64,000 nucleotides of DNA, taken from the NCBI RefSeq assembly GCF_004522235.1, contig NZ_SDLT01000011.1:124001-188000 (forward strand). Reading direction: 5' to 3'. The notes beneath the pieces are model-generated. The model was not told the origin of the DNA. It saw nothing but the letters and a program-made list of their open reading frames with translations, and did not search any database. Made by a program: the position numbers and the translations under genes. The DNA is from Amycolatopsis nivea (GTDB taxonomy: Bacteria > Actinomycetota > Actinomycetes > Mycobacteriales > Pseudonocardiaceae). Below, piece after piece: positions 8,381-17,095 of the stretch (its first letter is position 1; every line of letters begins with the position of its first letter).

Positions 8381-9004
8381 ATGACGGCTATGAGCGTGCT
8401 TCCGGTGCCCGCGGGCGGCCAGTACCGGCAGCCCATCATCACCGCCGCCATCGAACTCACCGCGAAATCCGGCTGGTCAGCGGTCACCATGGCGCGGCTC
8501 GCCGATCTGGTCGGGGTGAGCAGGCAGACCGTCTACAACGAGATCGGCTCGAAAACCGCGCTCGCCGAGGCGATGATCTCGCACGAGCTGCGCCGGTTCC
8601 TCGCCGTCGTGAGCACCGCGTTCGACCGGCATCCGGACGACCTGGTCGAGGCGATCTACGACGCCGTCCGCGCGGTGCTCGAACTGGCCGACGACAACAT
8701 CCTCCTGCGCGCCATCGCCTCCGCGACGCACGGCACCGACAACGAATTCCTGCCGCTGCTGACCACCCGCGCCGGCACCCTGCTCACCGAAGCGAAGGCC
8801 GTTCTGCGCGGCCGGGTCCGCGGCTACGCGCCGCCACTCGACGACGGCCAGCTCACCGTGGTCATGGACCTCGTCGTGCGCACCGTGCTCAGCCACGTCA
8901 TGCAGCCGTCGGGCACGCCCGCCGAAACCGCTGACGGCCTGGCCTGGGTCGCCGCTCGCGTGCTCGGCACCACCCCGTCGGCATCGATGCGCACCCGCTC
9001 GTAA
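8381..9004 (+). CDS. TetR-family regulator of the alkane operon
   Basis: A 207-residue TetR repressor. The N-terminal HTH spans TMARLADLVGVSRQTVYNEIGSK, split as TMARLADLVGVSRQTVYN and EIGSK, after a short tail. The C-terminal region is a ligand-binding helical domain. It begins one base after the reductase stop, so it is the fourth gene of the alkB operon. Known alkane operons in Dietzia and Gordonia relatives end in a TetR gene that responds to fatty acids. Autoregulation through the repeats at 5507-5568 is inferred. A second in-frame ATG at 8390 is possible. Confidence 0.88.
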   Translation: MTAMSVLPVPAGGQYRQPIITAAIELTAKSGWSAVTMARLADLVGVSRQTVYNEIGSKTALAEAMISHELRRFLAVVSTAFDRHPDDLVEAIYDAVRAVLELADDNILLRAIASATHGTDNEFLPLLTTRAGTLLTEAKAVLRGRVRGYAPPLDDGQLTVVMDLVVRTVLSHVMQPSGTPAETADGLAWVAARVLGTTPSASMRTRS

Positions 9005-9046
9005 ACCAGGTGCGCGGTTCGGGCCGTGCGTGTCAGCGTGGCGCGC

Positions 9047-9775
9047 GTGAACCGTGAACGACTCTCCGCACTCGCGCACACCCGGCACCCCATCGCGTCC
9101 CCGATCAGCGACGACGAGGTCCAGCGCCTGCTCGAGCGCAGCATCCCGCACGAAGACGCGGTCATCCTGGACCTGGGCTGCGGCGGTGCCGAATGGCTCA
9201 TCCGCGCCCTCGCCGCGTATCCGAAACTCCGCGCCGTCGGCGTCGACACGTCGGAATTCGCCCTCTCCCGCGCCCGCACCGCCGCGACCGACCGAGGCGT
9301 CGCTGACCGTCTGACCCTCCACCACCAATCCGCCACCGAATTCCCCGCCGCGGCCGAGTTCGACACCGTCCTGTGCATCGGCTCCACCCACGCCTTCGGC
9401 GGTTTGCCAGCCACCCTCGCCGCTCTGCGCACCCACGTCCGCCCCGGCGGCCGCGCCCTGATCGGCGACGCCTACTGGGAGACCGAGCCGACCCCCGCCG
9501 CACTCGAGATCTTCGGCGACCTGCCAGACCTGCCGGAACTCCTCGACCAGGTGATTTCCGCCGGCTGGACGCCGACCCACGGCCACACGAGCACCCGCGG
9601 CGAACTGGACGCCTACGAATGGTCGTGGACCGGCAGCCTCACCGAATGGGCCCTGGACCACCCGGAAGACCCGGACCAAGCCGAAGCCCTCACCGCCGCG
9701 ACCACCCACCGCGACGAGTGGCTCCGCGATTACCGCGCCTCGTTCGGCTTCGCCTGCGTGGTGGCGCGCGCTTGA
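9047..9775 (+). CDS. Class I SAM-dependent methyltransferase
   Basis: A methyltransferase-fold protein of about 242 residues. Motif I is VILDLGCGGAEW, the acidic loop is VGVDTSEFALSRAR, and a post-motif region is PGGRALIGDAYWETEPT. Start choice is uncertain: GTG 9047 gives VNRERLSALAHTRHPI, which matches the compact N-terminus of this group, whereas GTG 9026 adds seven residues. The substrate cannot be deduced. It is not clearly in an operon with the alkane genes upstream. Confidence 0.8.
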   Translation: MNRERLSALAHTRHPIASPISDDEVQRLLERSIPHEDAVILDLGCGGAEWLIRALAAYPKLRAVGVDTSEFALSRARTAATDRGVADRLTLHHQSATEFPAAAEFDTVLCIGSTHAFGGLPATLAALRTHVRPGGRALIGDAYWETEPTPAALEIFGDLPDLPELLDQVISAGWTPTHGHTSTRGELDAYEWSWTGSLTEWALDHPEDPDQAEALTAATTHRDEWLRDYRASFGFACVVARA

Positions 9776-9835
9776 CAAAACTTCTTGTCAATGCGACGTT
9801 CGGATCTGACCCCCACCCCGAGAAAGGGCAGTCCG

Positions 9836-10231
9836 ATGACCGACCTCGTCCCGTTCCTGATGTTCCAGAAGCGCGACGCCGCCGAGGCGATGGCCTTCTA
9901 CACCTCGCTGTTCCCGGGCGACTCCGTGCTGTCCGAGGAGCGCTACGGCGCCGACGGACCCGGTCCGGAGGGAACGATCGTGATGGCCGAGTTCACCGTC
10001 GCCGGACAGCGGGTGCGGTGCAGCGACAGCTTCGTCCAGCACGCCTTCGACTTCACGCCGTCCACATCGCTGTTCGTCACTGTGGACTCGACCGACGAAC
10101 TGAAGCGGATCTACGAGGCACTCGGCGAGGGCGGCGGAACCCTGATGCCGCTGGACGATTACGGCTTCGGCCCGTTCGCCTGGGTGAACGACCAGTGGGG
10201 CGTGTCCTGGCAGTTGAGCGCCAAGGGCTGA
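9836..10231 (+). CDS. VOC-superfamily / PhnB-like protein
   Basis: A 131-residue protein of the glyoxalase/VOC fold, PhnB or '3-demethylubiquinone methyltransferase-like' type. It starts MTDLVPFLMFQKRDAAEAMAF and has FTPSTSLFVTVDS, then GPFAWVNDQWGVSWQL, typical of the paired beta-alpha-beta-beta-beta modules. The ATG at 9836 has GAAAGGG upstream. No catalytic function is established for most members; metal binding or small-molecule binding is possible. Confidence 0.82.
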   Translation: MTDLVPFLMFQKRDAAEAMAFYTSLFPGDSVLSEERYGADGPGPEGTIVMAEFTVAGQRVRCSDSFVQHAFDFTPSTSLFVTVDSTDELKRIYEALGEGGGTLMPLDDYGFGPFAWVNDQWGVSWQLSAKG

Positions 10232-10252
10232 GCAATTCGAGAGGGGGATTGC

Positions 10253-10966
10253 GTGGCTGATCCGCGCGAAGGGGAGCCGGTTGCCGCAGCTGGCGAGATT
10301 GCGCGTCGATTGTTCGCGGACGCCCGGGTCGTGATCGTCGGCGGCAGCGTGCTGACCGACCGGCGGACGTCGATGTCCGACCTCGACCTCGTGGTGGTCA
10401 CCGGCCCGCGCGACGCCCCGTACCGGCATTCGTTCACCTGGGGAAACTGGCCGGTGGAAGCACTGGTGCACGACGAAGAAACCTTGCGTGCCCACTGCAC
10501 CGACAATCTGGCCCGCCGCTGGGCCGGAATCCCGCGGCTCATCGCCGAGGGCGCGCTCGTGGCCGACCAAGACGGCGTCGGCACCCGGCTGCAGACCGAA
10601 ATGCGGCAACGACTGTCCGCAGGACCCACCGCCGCGACGGCAAGCGAACTCGACGCACAACGGTACGAACTCACCGACCTGCTCGACGACCTGACCGGAG
10701 CCGACGACCCGGCCGAGATCGCCTTCATCGCCGCTCGGGTGCTGACCAAGTCCGCTCAATTGGCCCTGCTAGCCGGACAACACTGGCAGGGCAGCGGCAA
10801 ATGGCTGTGGCGTGAACTGCACGACCACGATCCCGGCCTGGCCGATCAATTGGCCACCGCCTTGCCCGACGCACCACGACTCGGCGCGGTCGCCCGTGCG
10901 GTGCTTGACCGCACAGGCGGACCGCTGCGAGACGGATACCGGGTCACCGATCCCCGCTGTCCTTGA
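10253..10966 (+). CDS. Nucleotidyltransferase-fold protein
   Basis: A 237-residue protein with a minimal nucleotidyltransferase signature: VIVGGSVLTDRRTSMSDLDLVVV holds the GGS loop and the DxD metal pair, blocks VIVGGSVL and SDLDLVVV near residues 27-49. A helical C-terminal half follows. This resembles MNT/antibiotic-adenylyltransferase-like domains, but no resistance gene can be named and no HEPN toxin partner is adjacent. The GTG start has GAGAGGGGG upstream. It stands alone between a VOC gene and a 379-bp gap. Confidence 0.7.
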   Translation: MADPREGEPVAAAGEIARRLFADARVVIVGGSVLTDRRTSMSDLDLVVVTGPRDAPYRHSFTWGNWPVEALVHDEETLRAHCTDNLARRWAGIPRLIAEGALVADQDGVGTRLQTEMRQRLSAGPTAATASELDAQRYELTDLLDDLTGADDPAEIAFIAARVLTKSAQLALLAGQHWQGSGKWLWRELHDHDPGLADQLATALPDAPRLGAVARAVLDRTGGPLRDGYRVTDPRCP

Positions 10967-11345
10967 CCCCGCCCTGGACAGCAAGATACGCGTACGGTTT
11001 CTTTTTGCGATTGCTAACCACTGCGGATCTGCAGCTCGAGCGCAATTCCCGACGCTATTGACCCAGTGACAGATACCGCGAAGAGAAATACGGACCGGTG
11101 ACCCACGGACGGGTTAAGCGGGGCTATTCGGACCCCGCTATGGTGGGCATTGGGAGGTTGGCAATCAGCCTGAGGGGGGCCGATACCTCATCCCGTGGGC
11201 CAGCCGTTTACCTGCAGTAGTCCCGCTCGGGCGGTGCTGCGAGGGCAAGCGGCTGGCCCTTTTTTGCCGTACTGCGGATCAAGCGCCACGACGGTTTCCC
11301 GGCACCGAAACCTTGGCTGAAGAAGAATCGCCGCAGCGGAATTCT
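10967..11345. other. Gene-free gap with structured region, possible small RNA
   Basis: No convincing gene is seen in these 379 bases. They hold a hairpin GCGGGG-N9-CCCCGC (about 11118-11138), a possible -10 TATGGT right after it, and a GC-rich tract ending at the terminator at 11197-11265. The layout fits either a long 3' UTR of the nucleotidyltransferase gene or an independent small RNA of about 110-120 nt. No known RNA family was recognised. Confidence 0.35.
11197..11265 (+). terminator. Intrinsic terminator with U-tract
   Basis: GGGCCAGCCG (11197-11206) pairs perfectly with CGGCTGGCCC (11250-11259), followed at once by TTTTTT (11260-11265). This is one of the few hairpins in the window with a true T-run. 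The 43-base loop is long and could itself fold. It terminates plus-strand transcription ahead of the convergent gene at 11346. Confidence 0.65.
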
Positions 11346-12062
11346 CTAGGCGGCGCGGTTCCGGTACAGCCACCACACGTCGCGCCCGAACGACCAGCTC
11401 AAGGTCGCCACCGCAATCCCCGCCAGGACCACTGGCGCGAACCCTGCCACCGCGGCTGTCAGGGCGATTCCCTGCAGAGCCGCTACTGCCTTCCGGGCTC
11501 GGCTGGGGCGCAGTGGGGCACGGAGCCACGGCCACAGCCGAGCCGCGGCGACGAATGCGTAGCGCATCAGGCCGATTGCCAGTACCCATGGGCCGACCGT
11601 GGTGGCGGCTAGGACGCTCAGCACCAGGATCAGGAAGGCGTCCGCTTCCATGTCGAAGCGGGCGCCGAGCGCGGAGACGGTTCCGGTGCGGCGGGCGACG
11701 TAGCCGTCGAGTGCGTCCAGGGCCAGGGCTACCGCGGCGATGGGGACGATCAAGGTCAGCTGCGGATGCCCGCCCAGGCGGTCGGCGACCAAAGCGGTCA
11801 CCGTGCCGATCAGGGCCGCTCGGGCGAGGGTCACCTGGTCGGCGGGGCCCAGCCGGTACACCCTGATTCGCCAGGCGCCCTGGGTGAGCAGCACTAACAA
11901 GCCGAGGAGGTACGCCACGCCGACTGCCCAGCCGGCCGGGCCGAGACCGGTCGTCACCGTCAGCAGGGTCAGCAGCGCGAGTTGCGCCAGCAGCGCGGGG
12001 GCCTGCTGGACGACGGTTGAACCCAGCTCGGCCGGGGTTCGTGTACAGGTGGAGACAGCCAT
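11346..12062 (-). CDS. CDP-alcohol phosphatidyltransferase
   Basis: A 238-residue integral membrane enzyme that joins a CDP-activated alcohol or diacylglycerol to an alcohol acceptor. The full family motif is visible: [20 protein letters not shown] then FDMEADA, giving D-x2-D-G-x2-A-R-x8-G-x3-D-x3-D. Several hydrophobic helices flank it. The ATG at 12062 has GAGGAG upstream. It is divergent from, and only 33 bp from, the dehydrogenase/QueD-like/methyltransferase set. The acceptor (glycerol-P, inositol-P or a pathway-specific alcohol) cannot be read from the motif. Confidence 0.9.
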   Translation of the reverse strand: MAVSTCTRTPAELGSTVVQQAPALLAQLALLTLLTVTTGLGPAGWAVGVAYLLGLLVLLTQGAWRIRVYRLGPADQVTLARAALIGTVTALVADRLGGHPQLTLIVPIAAVALALDALDGYVARRTGTVSALGARFDMEADAFLILVLSVLAATTVGPWVLAIGLMRYAFVAAARLWPWLRAPLRPSRARKAVAALQGIALTAAVAGFAPVVLAGIAVATLSWSFGRDVWWLYRNRAA

Positions 12063-12095
12063 TTCTCCTCGATCCGGCAGCAACGGAGGACAACC

Positions 12096-13070
12096 TTGAC
12101 ACGGGCGGCGCAGGCCTTCTGGTTCACTTCGGCCGAGGGCGGGGAGCTCCGATCGGCCGAGGTGGCTGCTCCACAAGCCGACGAAGTGCTGGTCCGAACG
12201 CGATTTTCGGCGTTGAGCCGGGGCACGGAAAGTCTGGTGCAGCGCGGCGGGGTGCCGGAGAGCCAGCACGCCATCATGCGCGCGCCGTATCAGGAGGGCG
12301 ACTTTCCGTGGCCGGTCAAGTACGGCTACCTGAACGTCGGCGAGGTCCTTTCAGGACCGCCGGAGCTGGCCGGCCGCACGGTGTTCTGCCTCTATCCACA
12401 TCAGACCGAGTACGTCGTGCCCGCGTCGGCGGTCACGGTGGTGCCGGACGACGTCCCGGCGGCGCGGGCGGTGCTCGCCGGCACCGTCGAGACCGCGGTG
12501 AACGCGCTCTGGGACGCGGCCCCGCTGGTCGGCGACCGGATCGCGGTGGTCGGGGCGGGGATGGTCGGGTGCAGTGTCGCGCGACTGCTGTCCCGCTTTC
12601 CCGGCGTGGACGTCCAGCTCGTCGACCCCGACCCGGACCGCGCCGAGGTCGCGGACGCGTTCGGCATCCGGTACGCCACTCCGGAAACCGCGAGCGGCGA
12701 CCTCGACCTCGTGGTGCACGCCAGCGCGACCGACGCCGGGCTCGCGCGTTCGCTGGCGCTGCTCGGCCGCGAGGGCACGGTGGTCGAGCTGAGCTGGTAC
12801 GGCGACCGTCGGGTGTCGATACCACTCGGCGAGAACTTCCATTCGCGACGGCTCACCGTGCGCGGCAGCCAGGTCGGCACCGTTTCGCCGGCTCGCGCGG
12901 CGCGGCGCGATTACGGCGACCGGATGGCGCTGGCGCTGCGGCTGCTCGCGGACCCGGCGTTCGACGCGCTGATCACCAGCGAATCCACTTTCGCCGAGCT
13001 GCCGGATGTCGCGGCACGGCTAGCCGATGGAACTCTGCACGGACTGGCTCACCGAATCACCTACCCGTAA
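12096..13070 (+). CDS. MDR-family dehydrogenase lacking zinc ligands
   Basis: A 324-residue medium-chain dehydrogenase/reductase-like protein with the nucleotide loop [15 protein letters not shown]. The usual catalytic-zinc positions are not conserved: the region normally C-G-x-D reads SRGTES, and the GHE motif region reads YGYLNVGEV. It therefore resembles zinc-independent MDR proteins such as the BchC-like group ([19 protein letters not shown]). The TTG start at 12096 follows GGAGGA. It is the first gene of a three-gene set with the QueD-like protein and a methyltransferase. Confidence 0.82.
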   Translation: MTRAAQAFWFTSAEGGELRSAEVAAPQADEVLVRTRFSALSRGTESLVQRGGVPESQHAIMRAPYQEGDFPWPVKYGYLNVGEVLSGPPELAGRTVFCLYPHQTEYVVPASAVTVVPDDVPAARAVLAGTVETAVNALWDAAPLVGDRIAVVGAGMVGCSVARLLSRFPGVDVQLVDPDPDRAEVADAFGIRYATPETASGDLDLVVHASATDAGLARSLALLGREGTVVELSWYGDRRVSIPLGENFHSRRLTVRGSQVGTVSPARAARRDYGDRMALALRLLADPAFDALITSESTFAELPDVAARLADGTLHGLAHRITYP

Positions 13071-13081
13071 AGGAGAACGCG

Positions 13082-13480
13082 TTGTTCAGTGTCACCGTGC
13101 GCGATCACATCATGGTCGCCCACAGTTTCCGCGGCGAGGTTTTCGGCCCGGCGCAGCGCTTGCACGGCGCGACGTTCGTGGTCGACGCGACGTTCCGGCG
13201 GTCCGAATTGGACTCGGACAACATCGTCGTCGACATCGGGCTCGCCACCCAGCAGCTCGGCGCGGTGCTCGCGGACCTGAACTACCGGAACCTGGACGAC
13301 GAACCCGATTTCGCCGGGATCAACACGTCGACGGAATACCTCGCCAAGGTGATCGCTGACCGGCTCGCGAACCGGATCCACGCCGGGGAACTCGGCGAGA
13401 ACGCGCGCGGGCTGGCCCAGATTTCGGTGACCCTGCACGAATCCCACGCCGCTTCGGCCGGATACGAGCGTTCCTTGTGA
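13082..13480 (+). CDS. 6-pyruvoyl-tetrahydropterin synthase/QueD-like protein with altered active site
   Basis: A 132-residue T-fold protein of the PTPS/QueD superfamily, starting [17 protein letters not shown]14 and H28 match two zinc-binding histidines. The third, in the HGH motif, is replaced (LHGA, A30), and the cysteine four residues before the motif is Ala (A24). The C-terminal Glu region [13 protein letters not shown] is kept. Normal PTPS/QueD chemistry is therefore doubtful, and a different reaction or substrate is likely. The TTG start at 13082 has AAAGGAG upstream. The stop overlaps the methyltransferase GTG. Confidence 0.82.
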   Translation: MFSVTVRDHIMVAHSFRGEVFGPAQRLHGATFVVDATFRRSELDSDNIVVDIGLATQQLGAVLADLNYRNLDDEPDFAGINTSTEYLAKVIADRLANRIHAGELGENARGLAQISVTLHESHAASAGYERSL

Positions 13481-14214
13481 CCACAGTGGACTCTTCCGGT
13501 TACGCGCCGGAATGGCTGCGGCTCAGAGAACCGGCCGACACGGCGGCGCGGGCGGCCGATCTGGTCGCCTTGCTCCCGGCCAGCCCGGCAGTCATCCGGG
13601 ATCTCGGGTGCGGCACCGGGGCGATGGGACGCTGGCTGTCCGGTCGCCTCCCGAAACCGCAGCGGTGGATTCTGCACGACCAGGACCCGCGGCTGCTCGA
13701 GATCGCCGCACGCAGTCTTCCACCGGGGATCAGCGTCGAGACCGAACAGGCCGACGTGACTCGGCTGAACCTGACCGGCACTTCTTTGGCAACGGCTTCC
13801 GCTCTGCTGGATCTCCTTACCCAGGAAGAAATCCAACGATTGGTGAAGTCCTGTGTGGACGCGCAGAGCCCGGCGCTGTTCACGTTGTCCGTGACCGGAT
13901 CGGCTCACCTCACGCCAGCGGACGCGGCAGACGAAGCACTCAACGCCGCCTTCAACGACCACCAACGCCGAGGCGGCAAGCTAGGCCCAGAAGCCGCCGC
14001 CTTCACCGCAGCGGAGTTCCAGCGGCACGGTTGGACCGTCCACACCAGACCGTCACCGTGGCAGCTCGGCCCGGAACACCGCGAACTCATCGACACCTGG
14101 TACCGCGGATTCGTTGCCGCGGCCCGGGAAGAGCAACCTGACCTGGCGGTACCCGAGGATCGGCAGATCACCGAGGTTACCGTGCACCACCAGGATTTAC
14201 TGGCTCTCCCCTGA
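13477..14214 (+). CDS. SAM-dependent methyltransferase (pterin-like cluster)
   Basis: A 245-residue class I methyltransferase. Motif I is [15 protein letters not shown] and the acidic loop is [14 protein letters not shown]. The GTG overlaps the stop of the QueD-like gene (GTGA), so the two are translationally coupled. The C-terminus overlaps the convergent LigD-Pol-type gene by 18 bases. It likely methylates the product of the upstream dehydrogenase and QueD-like enzymes, but that product is unknown. Confidence 0.85.
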   Translation: MTTVDSSGYAPEWLRLREPADTAARAADLVALLPASPAVIRDLGCGTGAMGRWLSGRLPKPQRWILHDQDPRLLEIAARSLPPGISVETEQADVTRLNLTGTSLATASALLDLLTQEEIQRLVKSCVDAQSPALFTLSVTGSAHLTPADAADEALNAAFNDHQRRGGKLGPEAAAFTAAEFQRHGWTVHTRPSPWQLGPEHRELIDTWYRGFVAAAREEQPDLAVPEDRQITEVTVHHQDLLALP

Positions 14215-15162
14215 TTCCCGCCGCGCCCGGGCGCGGCGTTTGCCCTCGTGCATCGCCGCGACCCGGGCGACCGGGATCGTGTGCCCCTCGGCCACGAGAT
14301 CCGCCGGAAGTTCCTGCGGTTCCGGCAATTCCTCCGCCCACGGGTCGGCACTGCCGAGCAGCCCCACCGCGGTCTTCACCGTGAAATCCGCCGGTGTGAC
14401 GTCGTCCGCGTCCGCCCAGCGAACCGGGAACGACACCGGCGTGCCCGGCCGGATCCGCGGGCTGTAAACCGCCGCCACGGTCGCCCCGCCCGCCCGGGTC
14501 GAATCGAGAAACACCTTGCCGTGCCGGTCTTCCCGGATGAACGCCGTGGTCGCCAGCTGCGGATCGATCCGTTCCGCCCGCGCGCCGACCGCCCGGGTCG
14601 CCGCCGCGACGTCCTCAAAGGACAGACCGGGAACCAGCGGCACGAACACGTGCACACCCTTGGAACCGCTGGTCTTCAACGCACCGGCGAGCCCGGCGTC
14701 GGCCAAGGCCTGCCGCACCAGCCGCGCCGCCGCCACCGCGACGCCGAAGTCAGCGCCCTCCGGCGGGTCCAGGTCCATGATCAGGTCAGTCTGGCCGACC
14801 GGCTCCACCCGGGTCAGCGCGGGATGCAGTTCGACCGCGCGCTGATTGCCGAACCACAGCAGCGTCCGGCGGTCGTTGCACAGGCCGTAGGTGACTGTCC
14901 GTTGTGAACTCTCCGCCCACAGTTTCGCCCGCGGCACCCACTCCGGCGTGTACTTCGGCAGGTTCTTCTGCATGAACGCGTCCTGCCCGCGCAGCACGCG
15001 CATCACCGACAGCGGACGGTCGCGCAGCACCGGCAGCAACCGGTCCGAGACGGCGTCGAAGTAGTCGACGAGGTCGCGCTTCGTCGCCCCGGCGTCGGCG
15101 AACAGCTCCTGGTCGAGGTTGGTCAGGGAAACCCCTTCACGCACCTCATCCGGTTTGGCCAT
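14197..15162 (-). CDS. Stand-alone LigD polymerase-domain (archaeo-eukaryotic primase) protein
   Basis: A 321-residue protein of the LigD Pol domain type, used in bacterial non-homologous end joining to add nucleotides at double-strand breaks. The metal-binding motif LIMDLDPPEG, the SGSKGVHVFVPL motif and the N-terminal segment RPLSVMRVLRGQDAFMQKN are all present. No ligase or nuclease domain is fused and no Ku gene is adjacent, so it belongs to the group of separate PolDom proteins found beside multidomain LigD in actinobacteria. It runs convergently into the methyltransferase. Confidence 0.9.
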   Translation of the reverse strand: MAKPDEVREGVSLTNLDQELFADAGATKRDLVDYFDAVSDRLLPVLRDRPLSVMRVLRGQDAFMQKNLPKYTPEWVPRAKLWAESSQRTVTYGLCNDRRTLLWFGNQRAVELHPALTRVEPVGQTDLIMDLDPPEGADFGVAVAAARLVRQALADAGLAGALKTSGSKGVHVFVPLVPGLSFEDVAAATRAVGARAERIDPQLATTAFIREDRHGKVFLDSTRAGGATVAAVYSPRIRPGTPVSFPVRWADADDVTPADFTVKTAVGLLGSADPWAEELPEPQELPADLVAEGHTIPVARVAAMHEGKRRARARRESGESQ

Positions 15163-15201
15163 ACGCCAACCCTTGCCGACCGCAGCATTCCGGTCAACCG
15201 C

Positions 15202-16017
15202 TTAGACGAGCGGTTTCCCCTTCCGCAACCGCCGCCGGAAGTCCGCGAGGCACGCGTCGTAGGGGAAGCGCCGCACCCGCACCGGAAGCGGTTCCACCAT
15301 TCGGCCGATCGCGCGCATCAGCCGATCGAACCGGAGCTGGTCGGCGGCCGACCACGGCAGCCGCATCTGCTCGCGGAACACCTCCGGCAGGAAACCGGTC
15401 GTGACGAAGCGGTGGAACCGTCCGAACAGGAACGAGAACGGCCGCGGCAGGAATTCCAGATTCGCGATGGCGGTGAGGTACTCGCGGAGCCGGTCGTCGA
15501 TGTCCACTTGGGCCAGTCCGTCCGCCCAGTACGCGGCGAAGTCCTCCGGCCAGTCTTCCGGACGCACCTGCAGCGTCGTGCCCAGCACCGCGGCCTCGGC
15601 GTACCACGATTCCGGAGCGGGCCGGCCGAGAAAAGCGCGATGCACGTCCTCGACGCCGTGGGCCAGGCAGGCGGCGACCCACAGCTGCAGCTCCCGGTCG
15701 AAAGCCCGGTACCGCACCGGACTCGACTCAGTCGAGACCACCTGCGCGTGCACCGAATTCACCGCCCGCCGGTACGCCGCGCGGTCCGCGTCCGTGCCCA
15801 GCACGGCGACCGCGAGGTAGGTGACGGTCGTGCGCGTGCGCTTCAGCGGATGCTTGAACAGATTCCCCGAGTCGACGCGGCTTTCCATCACGCCGTACCC
15901 GACCTCGGGCCGGCCCAGCTGCATGATCACGTTCGCGCCGCCCGCGAGCAGGCTGACCCCGAGCACGCCGTCCTGGAGCATCCGTCCAGGGGAACGCCTC
16001 CGTTGACACGTTGTCAA
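15202..16017 (-). CDS. DUF2236/MpaB-family oxygenase (RiPP tailoring candidate)
   Basis: A 271-residue protein of the DUF2236 (MpaB, latex-clearing-protein-related) family, whose studied members are b-type haem oxygenases. Visible are GGANVIMQLGRPEVGYGV (residues 26-43), the basic/threonine segment HPLKRTRTTVTYLAVAVLG (56-74) and the conserved His in NSVHAQVV (H90). It starts 6 bases after the P450 stop, so the two are co-transcribed with the precursor peptide upstream. TTG 16017 is used here; ATG 15981 with a more distant GGAGG is the alternative. A role as second oxidative enzyme on the peptide, or in its release, is an inference. Confidence 0.85.
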   Translation of the reverse strand: MTTCQRRRSPGRMLQDGVLGVSLLAGGANVIMQLGRPEVGYGVMESRVDSGNLFKHPLKRTRTTVTYLAVAVLGTDADRAAYRRAVNSVHAQVVSTESSPVRYRAFDRELQLWVAACLAHGVEDVHRAFLGRPAPESWYAEAAVLGTTLQVRPEDWPEDFAAYWADGLAQVDIDDRLREYLTAIANLEFLPRPFSFLFGRFHRFVTTGFLPEVFREQMRLPWSAADQLRFDRLMRAIGRMVEPLPVRVRRFPYDACLADFRRRLRKGKPLV

Positions 16018-16023
16018 GAGCCC

Positions 16024-17067
16024 TCAGGCGCGCACGACCCGCACGTCCGAAACCTCCAGCAGCCCGTCCAGGTGCACCCGGCCCCGTGTCTGCGCCGGAT
16101 CGACGACCAGGCCGTCGCGCCGGACCAGGTCGAGGACGCGTTCCGCCAGCGGCAGCACCATGTGCCGGCCCCAGCAGCGTTCGTTGCTGTGCCCGAACGG
16201 GAGGTAACCGGGGTGGGTGTCCGGGTCGAGCGAGGCCCAGCGGCCCGGCCGGAACTCGTCCGGCGCGTCCCACAGTTCGGGGTCGCGGTGGCTGAGCAGC
16301 GGCAGCAGCAGGACGTCGTCGCCCGGGCCGATCCGCGCGTCCACCTCGGCGAACTCCGGCGAACGCACGCGCAGGATGTTCCACGACGGCGGCAGCAGGC
16401 GCAGTGCCTCGTTGAGCACGTACTCGGTGGGCACGTCGTCGTCCAGCGGCGAACTGAGCCACAAAGCGTTCGTGACCAGCGCGGCGACGGTGAAGCAGAC
16501 CGGCCCGGCCACGCGCCGGTAGAGGTACATCGCGAAGCGCCGCTGGTCGTAGGTGTCCGCTTCCAGCACCATCCGCGCCAAAGTGGACAGCGCGACCTCG
16601 GGCGCGGGCCGGCCCCAGAGCGCGGCTCCGGCGGCGACCGCCGCCCAGGTGATCTTCGGCGTCAGCTCCAGCCGCCGGTCGACGAGGACCCGGAACCGCC
16701 ACTGTTCGCGGCCGAACACCAGGTCCCGCAGGTAGTTGTGCGGCACGGCGGGCCACGTCCCGGAGAGATCAGCCTCGCCGAGCGGCTTCTTGAGCGCGGC
16801 GCGCACGTCCGCGCCGACCGCGCGCATCAGCGCCGACGATTCCGGCCTAGTGACGACCCGGCCGCGCACCGGTTTGAACGTCGGCCGTTCCTCGGCGTTC
16901 GCCGGCCGGCTGCGCAGCAAAGCGTCCATCAGCTCGGGCCCGGCAACGCCGACGGTGTCCGATTCCAGCCGAAAGAAGGATTTCCCCCGATAACGGTCGA
17001 ACAGTTCTTGAATGCGCGGCGCGAATACCACCTGGCGCACTTTGTTCCGTTCAGCGGGAATGGTCAC
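16024..17067 (-). CDS. Cytochrome P450, probable peptide cross-linking enzyme
   Basis: A 347-residue P450, shorter than the usual 400 or so. The K-helix ExxR is E220-ALR223. The haem loop FGHSNERCWG puts the thiolate at C298. The I-helix region CFTVAALVTNALW (191-203) lacks the usual acid-Thr pair, which in other P450s supports classical monooxygenation and is often altered in cross-linking enzymes. The GTG at 17067 was chosen because GAGGAG lies 8 bases upstream. It follows the tiny precursor gene by 78 bp containing a hairpin. By analogy to tryptorubin and biarylitide systems it probably forms C-C or C-N bonds between Trp and Tyr side chains. Confidence 0.93.
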   Translation of the reverse strand: MTIPAERNKVRQVVFAPRIQELFDRYRGKSFFRLESDTVGVAGPELMDALLRSRPANAEERPTFKPVRGRVVTRPESSALMRAVGADVRAALKKPLGEADLSGTWPAVPHNYLRDLVFGREQWRFRVLVDRRLELTPKITWAAVAAGAALWGRPAPEVALSTLARMVLEADTYDQRRFAMYLYRRVAGPVCFTVAALVTNALWLSSPLDDDVPTEYVLNEALRLLPPSWNILRVRSPEFAEVDARIGPGDDVLLLPLLSHRDPELWDAPDEFRPGRWASLDPDTHPGYLPFGHSNERCWGRHMVLPLAERVLDLVRRDGLVVDPAQTRGRVHLDGLLEVSDVRVVRA

Positions 17068-17095
17068 CGCGCAACTCCTCGTGAGCGGCGGCACG

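Noticed and set aside
10967..11265. tRNA, SRP RNA, RNase P, tmRNA or c-di-AMP riboswitch in the gap
   Set aside because: None of the signature sequences of these RNAs was found; only a generic structured tract and a terminator are supported.
14197..15162. LigD-Pol-type gene as part of the RiPP operon
   Set aside because: It follows the DUF2236 gene on the same strand after 39 bp, but its NHEJ function has no logical link; read-through transcription is possible but not evidence of a shared role.
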